Source: DASWVC01 sp036401335
GTDB taxonomy: Bacteria; Verrucomicrobiota; Verrucomicrobiia; Chthoniobacterales; JAFAMB01
Assembly: GCA_036401335.1 (NCBI GenBank)
Contig: DASWVC010000217.1
Location: 1-36,721 of the forward strand
Direction of reading: 5' to 3'
DNA length: 36,721 nt
In this document: positions 1-7,728 of the stretch, piece by piece
Layout of the letters: each line of letters opens with the position of its first letter
How positions within the stretch are numbered: the stretch's first letter is position 1
Program-made: the position numbers and the translations under genes
The notes under the pieces: generated by a model
The model's input: the letters and a program-made list of their open reading frames with translations, nothing else
Told to the model about the DNA's origin: nothing
Database searches by the model: none

Positions 1-123
1 TGCCGGTGGTCACGCGGTAACCCTACGGGACCAGGCCTTCCGGGTCATGGTTGAACCATCCGCAAAGCATGCTAACGTACAAACAACCGAAAGGGTCGGC
101 TTCTACCAGCTCTCTTTCCTTAC

Positions 124-606
124 ATGATTGCACGTTCTCCGCGTCGGGTTCACCTGACGCTCCTGGGTACGGCCGCGGCAGCTGCTACCCTGTCTTTGGG
201 TCTCGCGGGATGCAGCCGCGCACCCTCCCTGGAAGTTCAAGGCGAGCGTGGCACACCCGTTCCCCTGGCAACACCGGAAGGAAGCGTTACTCCAACGGCA
301 CAAGATACAGCCGAGGCGAACCGGCTCTCGTCTGATTGGTCGGGCAATGAACGGGCCCAGCACGAACGCGAAGCTTACGCTCAGGGCTACCACTCGCCTG
401 GAATTCCGTGGTGGGTTTGGTGGTACTTGTTCAACCACCCGGGATCCAGCTACCAAACTTCCTTGCGCAGCAGATCCTTCATGCCGAGCCAAGGTTTCGG
501 TGCGGCCACCCGCACCGGCTCTTCCCGCGACGGGGTGGGAAGCGCTCACGGAGAGACCGTGCGGGGCGGCTTCGGCGGACTTCGCGGTGGAGGCGCCGGG
601 GCCTGA
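124..606 (+). CDS. YgiB-like (DUF1190/UPF0441-type) small lipoprotein
   Basis: This 160-residue protein begins with a basic, then hydrophobic, signal segment ending in the lipobox LAGC around residues 27-30, so it is probably a lipid-anchored envelope protein. The middle is low-complexity and polar, with an aromatic patch (IPWWVWWYLF) near residues 93-102. The C-terminus is Gly-rich and carries TVRGGFG, which matches the TVTRGGFGES end I recall from E. coli YgiB. The next gene is a clear YgiC-like ligase, and ygiB-ygiC are neighbours in E. coli, which supports the call more than the sequence alone. It is shorter than YgiB (about 220 residues) and lacks its Cys-rich middle. No strong ribosome-binding site is visible. 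The molecular role of the family is not known to me. Confidence 0.6.
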   Translation: MIARSPRRVHLTLLGTAAAAATLSLGLAGCSRAPSLEVQGERGTPVPLATPEGSVTPTAQDTAEANRLSSDWSGNERAQHEREAYAQGYHSPGIPWWVWWYLFNHPGSSYQTSLRSRSFMPSQGFGAATRTGSSRDGVGSAHGETVRGGFGGLRGGGAGA

Positions 607-698
607 CCCCAAACGCTAACGGTCAACCATAACCATGACGCAAAGCTTTTCCGGTATCGGATCGGCGTACCCAGAAATGAAAGGGTGCACACGCTTGC

Positions 699-2021
699 AT
701 GAACCGCGTTAACCACGCTCCGCGTGAGGGCTGGCAAACCAGGGTGGAATCTCAAGGGCTGACGTACCACACCCACGCTGGTCCGCCGTTCCACCAAGAC
801 GGCGTTATGCAAAGGCCTGCTTCCGACGTCCCGCGCCCGTACTGGTGCGAAACCGCCCATTACGAGCTTTCCGTTGCAGAGGTGGACAGGCTGGAAGCGG
901 CTGCCGACGCGGTCCACAGCCTTTGCCTGCAGGTCATCCCGCAAACGCTCGACAAAGCCTGGATTATGGGCCGCCTCGGGCTACCGGAACACGCCGTTCC
1001 GCTCCTGCGCGCCTCCTGGGAACGTCAGGAGCCAAGCTTCTACGGGCGGTTCGACTTCGGCTACGACCCTTCCCATGATCCTCACCCCAAGCTTTACGAA
1101 TACAACGCAGATACCCCGACCGGTCTCGTGGAAGCCGCGGTTGCTCAATGGTTTTGGCTGGAAGACCACTACGGGGGCATCGATCGCGACCCCAAAGCAC
1201 TTGGCCACGACCAGTTTAACGGCCTGCATGAAGCCTTGATTGAGCGGTGGCGCCGCATCGGACGACGCGGCAGCGACGTTCACTTTGCCGGGCTGCTCCA
1301 TGTGCCGGAAGACGCGCAAAATTTAGTTTACCTCGCCGACACCGCGCAACAGGCGGACCTTAAACCCCACCTTCTTGACATCCGCGAGGTTGGTTGGAAT
1401 GCCGGCGCCGGTGAATTCCGGGACCGTGAGGACCGTCCTCTACGTACCCTCTTTAAACTTTACCCGTGGGAAGACCTCTTCCGTGAACCGTTCGCGGCTC
1501 ACCTGACCGGAGCTGGGACCCGTTGGGTTGAACCCGCATGGAAAATTCTCCTTGGTAATAAAGCCATTCTCACGCTTCTGTGGGAGTTGTTTCCCGGGCA
1601 TCCGAACCTGCTGCCTGCGGCGTTTGAACCCGAACGCCTTCCCCAGAGCGCGCAACGTGCCTACGTCCGCAAGCCCAACTTTGGCCGGGAAGGGCAAAAC
1701 GTTCAAGTCTGCGAAGGGAACCGCACCGTAGCGACGCTTGCCGGTGGCTACGGCGACGACGGCTTTGTCTGCCAGGCCCGATTCCAGCAACGCGGCTTCG
1801 CCGCGCCGGACCAACCGGAAGAAGGTGACGCACTGGTCCGGCCCGTCTTTGGCGTGTGGATGGTTGGGGACAAGAGTTGCGGGTTGGGAATCCGTGAGGA
1901 AGCCGGTCCGATCACGAGCAACCGAAGCCGGTTTGTCCCTCACTGTTTTACTTCGCTCGAGCCGTCGGACGATGGGGCATCCGGCGGGCTTTTAGGCCCT
2001 AAAGGGGCACCGGACCGGTAG
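699..2021 (+). CDS. ygiC: Glutathionylspermidine synthase-like ATP-grasp ligase (YgiC/YjfC family)
   Basis: The 440-residue product aligns over nearly its whole length with the synthetase domain seen in E. coli YgiC. Shared landmarks are PYWCE near residue 47, YEYNADTPT (YgiC has LLENNADTPT), FKLYPWEDLFRE, EPAWKILLGNKAILTLLWE, HPNLLPA, and the nucleotide-binding stretch VRKPNFGREGQNV. The family is an ATP-grasp C-N ligase related to glutathionylspermidine synthetase, but YgiC-type proteins lack the amidase half and their true substrate is uncertain. It lies 92 bases after the YgiB-like lipoprotein on the same strand, the usual pairing. The start at 699 is preceded by AAAGGG about 15 bases upstream. 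A start shortly before the PYWCE block would also be possible. Family assignment is firm; the reaction is not. Confidence 0.88.
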   Translation: MNRVNHAPREGWQTRVESQGLTYHTHAGPPFHQDGVMQRPASDVPRPYWCETAHYELSVAEVDRLEAAADAVHSLCLQVIPQTLDKAWIMGRLGLPEHAVPLLRASWERQEPSFYGRFDFGYDPSHDPHPKLYEYNADTPTGLVEAAVAQWFWLEDHYGGIDRDPKALGHDQFNGLHEALIERWRRIGRRGSDVHFAGLLHVPEDAQNLVYLADTAQQADLKPHLLDIREVGWNAGAGEFRDREDRPLRTLFKLYPWEDLFREPFAAHLTGAGTRWVEPAWKILLGNKAILTLLWELFPGHPNLLPAAFEPERLPQSAQRAYVRKPNFGREGQNVQVCEGNRTVATLAGGYGDDGFVCQARFQQRGFAAPDQPEEGDALVRPVFGVWMVGDKSCGLGIREEAGPITSNRSRFVPHCFTSLEPSDDGASGGLLGPKGAPDR

Positions 2022-2024
2022 CCC

Positions 2025-2057
2025 GTCCGGTAGGGTCGCTTGTCCCCACGCGACCTC
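2025..2057. repeat. Short hairpin repeat, copy 1 (downstream of ygiC)
   Basis: GGTCGC at 2034-2039 and GCGACC at 2050-2055 form a stem around a TGTCCCCA-containing loop, starting 13 bases after the ygiC stop. A closely similar sequence lies at 18971-19000 after the porin gene. The two share GTC(C)GGTA, GGTCGC, TGTCCCCACG and ACCTC in order, and each is followed within 20 bases by a run of Cs. There is no T-tract, so it does not look like a classical intrinsic terminator. Confidence 0.5.
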
Positions 2058-2205
2058 CTCAAAAGCCCCCCGGGATGGTGGCTTGCCTTACTTACGGCCA
2101 GCCGAGGACCGCCGGACCTGCCGACCAGGCCGGTCACCGCGTTTTTCCACCCTGAACTCCCTTACCTTCGTGCCATTGCCCGGCCGCGTTCTTCCCCCAA
2201 TGCGC

Positions 2206-2926
2206 TTATCGCTTCAGAAAGCCGACCAGGGCGGCACCCACGGCGGCGGGCTCCTCATGTTGCACGAAGTGGCTGGCGCCCTCAAACCATTGCAGACGCC
2301 CGTCCTCACACAAACGGACGCTGTCCTGCGCCAATCCACGTTCCAAGGCCACATCCCGGGTTCCCCATAGCACCAGTGCCGGCATCTGCACGCGTCCGAG
2401 ACCTTGTTTGACGCTCCAGGGCAGCGCGCGGTACCAGTTCAGCATCGCGGTCAACGCCCCCGGCTGAGCCCAGGCCTGCCGGTAAATGGCCAAGTCCCCG
2501 TCAGTGATGGTGCCGGGGCGATTGGTGCGCGTCATGGCCGCTGCCAACACCTGGAAATTGCGCGCGCCAAGCACGTTTTCGGGTAACCAGGGCAGTTGGA
2601 AAAAGCCGATGTACGCGCTGCGAACAAGCTGCGTTGGCGACCGGCGCAGGTACGAACCGAAAACGCCCGGGTGCGGTGCGTTGAGAACTACCAGCCGTTC
2701 GATCCGGTACCACCACATGCATTCCCGCGCTCACAAGGGAGCCAATCTGCCGATGCCAGCTCCACCAGCATTCTGGAAAGCCGTGCAGCAACAGCACCAG
2801 TGGCCCATCCTCCGGACCTGCTTCCACGCAATGCAATCGCAGCGGACCAATTTGTCGGAAAACATGGGTTAGCTCGATTCCTTCCAGAACCGTCGGTCCG
2901 TAAGCTCCCGCGCTCCTTGTTTTCAT
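2206..2926 (-). pseudogene. Alpha/beta hydrolase (epoxide hydrolase-like), internally deleted and frameshifted
   Basis: Two overlapping reading frames encode the two ends of one epoxide-hydrolase-like protein. The N-terminal part (start 2926) has HGFPECWWSWHRQI, the oxyanion-loop region, and ends MHVVVPD. The C-terminal part (ends 2206) resumes in another frame with ERLVVLNAPHPGVF and retains the acid loop (WGTRD) and the catalytic His loop (GASHF). In intact relatives about 60-65 residues lie between these blocks, including the RGY motif and the nucleophile elbow (GHDWGG). These are absent, so no catalytic nucleophile remains. The junction falls near 2698-2706, where CCGGAT reads as Pro-Asp in the first frame and as part of Arg-Ile in the second, suggesting a deletion between short repeats. 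The remnant lies 81 bases after the FAD monooxygenase on the same strand. A short truncated product is possible, but not an active hydrolase. Confidence 0.8.
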
Positions 2927-3007
2927 GCTTCTACCACCCGTTACAATTCTGTTTTAAGATGAGCCAGGCCGGGCGCGATCCCCACGTTTTTCCACCCCGA
3001 CACGCCG

Positions 3008-4627
3008 TCAGGCCGATACCCCGACACCTTCTTCCCCGGCAAGAGGCCAGGAACCCAGCGCCTGCCGTACACCCGCCGCCAATTGGGCTGGGCGCGGCCG
3101 GCGCCCCATCCACCCGATGTGACCATCCGGGCGGATCAAAGCGGCGGTGTCTCCGGTGACGCTCCAGGCTTTCCAGAGCACGCCGTCAGGGCCAATCCGA
3201 TAGGTCCCGGCGTCCGCGGGAGCGCAAGGGGGGCTCAGCACCGCGATTTTCAGGTCACGAACATCCGGGAAAAGCTCTGCCACCTGCGCCGCGTTCCAGC
3301 CGGGCAGGCTTCCGTCGGTAAAGAGCAACAACACGGGGTGCGGACCGGCCAGATCCAACAACCGAACGTGGCTTCCATCCGGTGCGATGAGGTCTCCGTC
3401 CGGTGCGCGCCGTCCCACCCAGCGGCCTTCTCCCGACAAGATGGCCGATCGCGAATAAACCGTATCAAGCATGCCGATCCTTGGCGCTAAACGGCGCAAA
3501 AGCCCAAGTCGGGGAGCCATTCGGACAACGGTCCCAAACGCACTGCGCACCGGTCCGGGTGCAAGCAGCCCGACCCGGGTCAGGAAATCCGTGTACCGGG
3601 CCACCCCATTGACGATTGCCTCGCGGCGTTCGGCTTCATAAGAAGAAAGCAGGGCCTCGGCATCGGCTCCCGCGAGCGCCCGGGCCAGTTTCCAGGCCAG
3701 GTTGTGCGCGTCCTGAATGCCGCTGTTCATCCCTTGACCGCCGGCCGGGCTGTTGATGTGCCCGGCGTCCCCTGCCAACAAGAGCCGTCCGCGCCGCAGG
3801 TGAGGGCTCGTCCGGCAATGAATCTGGAAAACGCTCGCCCAAAGCTGCTCGTACGAGCCGGCGCCGAAAAGCGCGGCAACGCGCTGGCCGATCGCAAAGG
3901 TCGTCAGCGCCATCTCATCGGATTCATCCTTGTTCAGGATTGATACCAGCCGCCAGTGCTCTGCCTTGTAACGCACAGACGCCAAAACACCGCGTCGACG
4001 CTGGGCTAACCTGGGCCAGGGAAGCCGGTCCCGCTCGTCCCGGATCCGGACATCAACCAGCAGCACCCGGCTTCGGTACGTTTTCCCTTCCAACTCCCAT
4101 CCAAGGCTCTTGCGCACGGTGCTATGGGCGCCGTCGCAACCCACCAGGTACTGACCCCGGTAGGTGCGGGCCACCCCGTCCCGGTCAGTCACGCGAGCCC
4201 AGGCCCCGGAAGCGTCTTCCGCCATTTCGTGGGCACGGCACCCGGGCAGTACTTCCGTCAAACCGGTGGCTTTCACGGCTTCAAGCAAAAGGGCTTCCGT
4301 GACGTCCTGTGGGAGCACCAGGACGCCGGGCGCCGAGCTCAAACGGCTGAGAACGGTCAGGTCGAGCGTGGCGACCGGGCTTGTCCGGCCGGCGGCCCAG
4401 ACGTCTACCCGCGACAGCAACAGGCCCTCATTCACGAAACGGTCATAGATGCCCCAGCCCCGGAAAATCTCAAGACTTCTCGGGAGGATGCCAAGCGCGC
4501 GTGAATGGGGATCGCCTTCGGATTTTGCCTCAAACAGGATCGAGCGAACGTTGTGCCGCGCTAACCCCAATGCCAGCGACAATCCAACGGGTCCGCCACC
4601 GACAATCAGAACAGGCGCGTCATCCAT
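3008..4627 (-). CDS. FAD-dependent aromatic-type monooxygenase (class A, PheA/TfdB-like)
   Basis: The start at 4627 gives MDDAPVLIVGGGPVGLSL, putting the FAD-binding GxGxxG motif at residues 10-15, as usual for the family. The longer open frame back to 4771 runs into the preceding gene and is not used. The NAD(P)H/FAD DG motif (VGCDGAHS) is at residues 162-169, and the GD motif (GDAGHINSPAGGQGMNSG) begins at 286. The last ~130 residues (PDGSHVRLLDLAGPHPVLLL, then RPDGHIGWMG near the end) form the thioredoxin-like C-terminal domain of phenol-hydroxylase-type enzymes. The 539-residue length is normal. It lies 55 bases downstream of the GH4 gene. Such enzymes hydroxylate aromatic substrates using NAD(P)H and O2; the substrate cannot be read from sequence. 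A similar gene is at 31760-33364. Confidence 0.87.
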   Translation of the reverse strand: MDDAPVLIVGGGPVGLSLALGLARHNVRSILFEAKSEGDPHSRALGILPRSLEIFRGWGIYDRFVNEGLLLSRVDVWAAGRTSPVATLDLTVLSRLSSAPGVLVLPQDVTEALLLEAVKATGLTEVLPGCRAHEMAEDASGAWARVTDRDGVARTYRGQYLVGCDGAHSTVRKSLGWELEGKTYRSRVLLVDVRIRDERDRLPWPRLAQRRRGVLASVRYKAEHWRLVSILNKDESDEMALTTFAIGQRVAALFGAGSYEQLWASVFQIHCRTSPHLRRGRLLLAGDAGHINSPAGGQGMNSGIQDAHNLAWKLARALAGADAEALLSSYEAERREAIVNGVARYTDFLTRVGLLAPGPVRSAFGTVVRMAPRLGLLRRLAPRIGMLDTVYSRSAILSGEGRWVGRRAPDGDLIAPDGSHVRLLDLAGPHPVLLLFTDGSLPGWNAAQVAELFPDVRDLKIAVLSPPCAPADAGTYRIGPDGVLWKAWSVTGDTAALIRPDGHIGWMGRRPRPAQLAAGVRQALGSWPLAGEEGVGVSA

Positions 4628-4682
4628 GAACCGAGGTATCCAGAACCGGCATTTGGAGCGCCTGGGGTTTGCTGGGGACTGC

Positions 4683-6038
4683 TCAGATCGCGGCGCCCTG
4701 CATCGCCTTCTTATCAAGGCCGGTCCGCAACGTAGCGGGAATGTACTCGCCATGGGCCGCGAGCAACTCATCCACGAGCGCCCACGTCTGGTCGAGGTCG
4801 AGCTCCGCGGAAGTGTGTGGGTCGAACATGCTGGCCTGATAAATCCGGTCCCGGTTGCCGGTCAGGATACCTTCCACCGCCAGCGCCTGGACATTGACAT
4901 TGGTCTGCATCAGCGCAGCCAGCTGGGTAGGCAGCCGTCCGATCCGGACCGGCTGAACGCCGTTCTTGTCCACGACGCACGGCACCTCAATGCAGCATCC
5001 CGCCGGAAGGTTTTCAATCAAGCCGTGGTTGGCGACATTGCCGTAAACCACCCGGGGCGTCCCCGTTTCCATGCTGTGAATGATCTGAGAACCGTACTCA
5101 ACACTGCGCCGGACCGCGAGCGGCTCATCCGAGTTCTCCAGCTGCGACTGCATCTTCTGCCACTCCGCAATCTGCGTCTCGCAACGGCGCGGGTATTCAT
5201 CCAGCGGGATGTTGAATTTCTTGATGAGGTCTTCCCTCCCCCGTTTGATGTACCAGGGCACGTACTCCGAAAGGTGCTCGCTCGATTCCGTTACAAAATA
5301 CCCCAGCCGCGTGAACAGATCATACCGCACCCGGTTCCAGTCGGGCACCCTGCCCTCGTCGATCACGCGCCGGATCTCCGGGTAAAGATCGCGGCCTTCG
5401 CGTTCGAAGGTCAGAAAAAAGGCAACGTGATTGATGCCGGCCACGACGTAATTGATCTCTTCCACCGGCACACCGATGTCGTGCGCCAACTCTTCCGCCG
5501 TGTGTTGCACGCTGTGGCAAAGCCCGATCGTCCGCACCTTCGAAACCTCGCTTAAAGCCCAGCAGTTCATGGCCATCGGGTTCACGTAATTCAGGTGAAC
5601 GACGTCCGGGCAAAGCCGTTCCATGTCCCGGGTCATGGCGATCAGGACAGGGATCGTTCGCAGCGCCCGCATGATGCCGCCGACGCCCAGCGTGTCCGCA
5701 ATCGTCTGGCGAAGGCCGTAGCGCTTTGGCACCTCAAAATCGGTCACCGTGCACGGCCGGTAGCCGCCAACCTGAATCATGTTGATGGCATAGGAAGCAC
5801 CGTCGAGGGCCCGGGCGCGATCGGTTGTCGTTTCCACGGTGGCAGCGGCGGCCCCGAGGCTTTGCGCGATCCGGTGGGCCACGATTTCCGAGGACTTCAG
5901 GCGCTCGGGATCAACGTCAAACAGGCAGATGGCGGAGTCCGCGAGCTCAGGGTAGGAAAGGATGTCCCCGATCAGGTTCTTGGCAAAAACGGTGCTGCCC
6001 GCTCCGATAAAGGTTATTTTTCTGCGCGAGTTACTCAT
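4683..6038 (-). CDS. melA: Glycoside hydrolase family 4 alpha-galactosidase/alpha-glucosidase
   Basis: The 451-residue protein has the GH4 N-terminal NAD-binding Rossmann motif FIGAGSTVFAKN (residues 10-21) and the family metal/substrate motif with Cys174 and His175 in LCHSVQ, followed by GINHVAFF (His204), which supply Mn ligands. LNYVNPMA around 149-156 is another conserved block. GH4 enzymes are cytoplasmic and cleave alpha-glycosides by an NAD-dependent redox-elimination mechanism. The LCHSVQ sequence and length favour the MelA/AglA alpha-galactosidase branch over 6-phospho-glycosidases, but exact sugar specificity is inferred. No sugar transporter is adjacent; instead it heads a minus-strand set with a monooxygenase and a broken hydrolase. 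No clear ribosome-binding site precedes the start. Confidence 0.88.
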   Translation of the reverse strand: MSNSRRKITFIGAGSTVFAKNLIGDILSYPELADSAICLFDVDPERLKSSEIVAHRIAQSLGAAAATVETTTDRARALDGASYAINMIQVGGYRPCTVTDFEVPKRYGLRQTIADTLGVGGIMRALRTIPVLIAMTRDMERLCPDVVHLNYVNPMAMNCWALSEVSKVRTIGLCHSVQHTAEELAHDIGVPVEEINYVVAGINHVAFFLTFEREGRDLYPEIRRVIDEGRVPDWNRVRYDLFTRLGYFVTESSEHLSEYVPWYIKRGREDLIKKFNIPLDEYPRRCETQIAEWQKMQSQLENSDEPLAVRRSVEYGSQIIHSMETGTPRVVYGNVANHGLIENLPAGCCIEVPCVVDKNGVQPVRIGRLPTQLAALMQTNVNVQALAVEGILTGNRDRIYQASMFDPHTSAELDLDQTWALVDELLAAHGEYIPATLRTGLDKKAMQGAAI

Positions 6039-6430
6039 GGGTATTGATGTGATTCAGGACGTTGAACGCCACGAATGCCTGCCCGCGTCGAGCGGGCAAA
6101 CACCATGGACCTAACCGAAAAGGGGGTAAAGGGGAGACGGAAAAGTTCACGCGTGCATTGTTCTGCCGCGGCTATAGACCGGCGACAGAAAGGTTCGCAC
6201 CACCCATTGGCTCGCACCTTGTCGAATTTATGCAACGATGCGCGCAAGTCGATTTTCCTTGGCGGCTGCCCGTGGCACGCTATGGTCACGACCGGGGCCA
6301 CGTCCCGATCCATGCGAATCTGCAGGCGTCTCCCGCGCTACCGCCCCGGGGTCTTTGGCCCCGGCCGGGATGCCCCCAGCCGGCCAAGACCGCCCGCGTG
6401 CAACCTCGGACGCAAGACCCTCAAGACGCG
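6039..6430. other. Intergenic region between divergent GH4 and RND-pump genes
   Basis: These 392 bases separate divergently transcribed genes and presumably hold both promoters. The only clear structure is a perfect hairpin, TGCCCGC (6080-6086) and GCGGGCA (6092-6098) around a 5-base loop, close to the GH4 start. It could be an operator or part of the GH4 leader. A reading frame runs through the region into the adaptor gene, but its translation has no family features. I see no convincing small gene or RNA. Confidence 0.4.
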
Positions 6431-7708
6431 ATGAACGTGCTTTTACCCGATCAGAAACGGTGGCTTACCGCCCTCCTGCTGGCTGCCGGATGGCTGGCCG
6501 GCGCAGGCTGCAAACCCTCATCCTCAACGGCCGGCGCAGCGCCCCCGCCACCGCCCCCGGTCACCGTGGCAAAGCCGATCCAGAAGGAGATCGTGGAATG
6601 GGACGAATACACCGGACGCACGGACGCCGTCGAGAGCGTCGACATTCGTCCCCGGGTCAGCGGCTACATCGACAACATTACCTTCAAAGCGGGTGACCTG
6701 GTCAACAAAGGCGACTTGTTGTTCGTGATCGACCCGCGCCCTTACCAGGCCGTCCTTGACCAGGATAACGCCAACCTGCGCAGCGCCGACACCCAACGGC
6801 AGTTGCAGGCCGCTAACCTGGCCCGGGCCGAGCGCCTTTTCCAAACCAGGGTTTCATCCAAAGAAGAGTACGACACCAGCCTGGCTCAGAAAAATCAGGC
6901 CGAGGCACAGTACTACCAGGCCCAGGCAACGGTGAACGCGGCCCAGTTGAACCTGGATTTCACCCAGATCAAGGCCCCCATCAGCGGGCGGATCAGCCGT
7001 GAGCTGGTTACCGTCGGAAACCTCGTCCAGGGCGATTCCACCGTGCTTACCACGGTGGTGAGCGTTGATCCCATCTACGCCTATTTCAATGTCGACGAAC
7101 GGACGATCCAGAAATACATCGACCAGGTGAAACACGACCAGCGGCCGGATTCCCGGATCACGGATACCCCGGTTTACCTGCAACTCGAAAATGAAACCGG
7201 GTTTCCGCACGAGGGCATCATCGACTTCATCAACAACACCTACAATTCATCAACCGGCACCCTGCAGATCCGGGGACGTTTTCACAACGACGACGGGTTC
7301 CTGCTGCCCGGCGCGTTCGTGAACATTCGCCTGCCGGGCACGCCGAAGTTCCAAGGCCTGCTGATCACCGATCGGGCGGTGGGGACGGACCAAGGCCAGA
7401 AATTCGTACTGGTCGTCGATTCTGCTAACACCGTCCAAAGCCGCCCGGTGGAACTCGGTCCGCTCGTTGAAGGTTTGCGCGTCGTCCGCAGCGGCCTCGG
7501 CCCGGAAGACGTGGTGATCATCAACGGGCTGGTCAATGCGCGCCCCGGCGGCAAGGTGACCCCGCAGCCGGGCCACATGGACCAATTTCGACCTGCGCCG
7601 CCGGCGACTCTCGTGAGCGTTAACAAAGGCGCGCAACGCCCTGGTGAACCGGCCGGCGCTCCGGCTGCACCGCGCCAGAATGGAGACAGGCCGGCCAGCG
7701 GCCATTAA
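6431..7708 (+). CDS. RND efflux periplasmic adaptor (membrane fusion protein, AcrA/MexA family)
   Basis: From the ATG at 6431 the protein is 425 residues, normal for AcrA-type adaptors. An upstream-extended frame to 6062 lacks family similarity and is rejected. Residues 9-26 are a hydrophobic signal ending in GAGC, with Cys27 as a likely but non-ideal lipidation site, followed by a Pro-rich linker. The order is: barrel-sandwich lipoyl half (IRPRVSGYIDNITFKAGDLV), alpha-helical hairpin (about residues 100-175, rich in Gln, Ala and Glu), second lipoyl half (IKAPISGRISRELVTVGNLV), beta-barrel and membrane-proximal domain. It bridges the inner-membrane pump to an outer-membrane channel. The permease gene starts 20 bases downstream, clearly the same operon. 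Confidence 0.93.
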   Translation: MNVLLPDQKRWLTALLLAAGWLAGAGCKPSSSTAGAAPPPPPPVTVAKPIQKEIVEWDEYTGRTDAVESVDIRPRVSGYIDNITFKAGDLVNKGDLLFVIDPRPYQAVLDQDNANLRSADTQRQLQAANLARAERLFQTRVSSKEEYDTSLAQKNQAEAQYYQAQATVNAAQLNLDFTQIKAPISGRISRELVTVGNLVQGDSTVLTTVVSVDPIYAYFNVDERTIQKYIDQVKHDQRPDSRITDTPVYLQLENETGFPHEGIIDFINNTYNSSTGTLQIRGRFHNDDGFLLPGAFVNIRLPGTPKFQGLLITDRAVGTDQGQKFVLVVDSANTVQSRPVELGPLVEGLRVVRSGLGPEDVVIINGLVNARPGGKVTPQPGHMDQFRPAPPATLVSVNKGAQRPGEPAGAPAAPRQNGDRPASGH

Positions 7709-7728
7709 GCAACGACCAAAGAATCGTC

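Noticed and set aside
1..123. Possible end of an upstream gene at the window start
   Set aside because: No frame in this stretch gives a recognisable protein end, and it is too short to judge.
4449..5555. 368-codon plus-strand open frame opposite the GH4 gene
   Set aside because: It is the antisense shadow of a clearly recognised GH4 gene in GC-rich DNA, and its translation is Arg/Pro/His-rich without family features.
6062..6430. In-frame upstream extension of the RND adaptor gene
   Set aside because: The 123 extra residues are low-complexity and would bury the signal peptide that begins right at the 6431 start.
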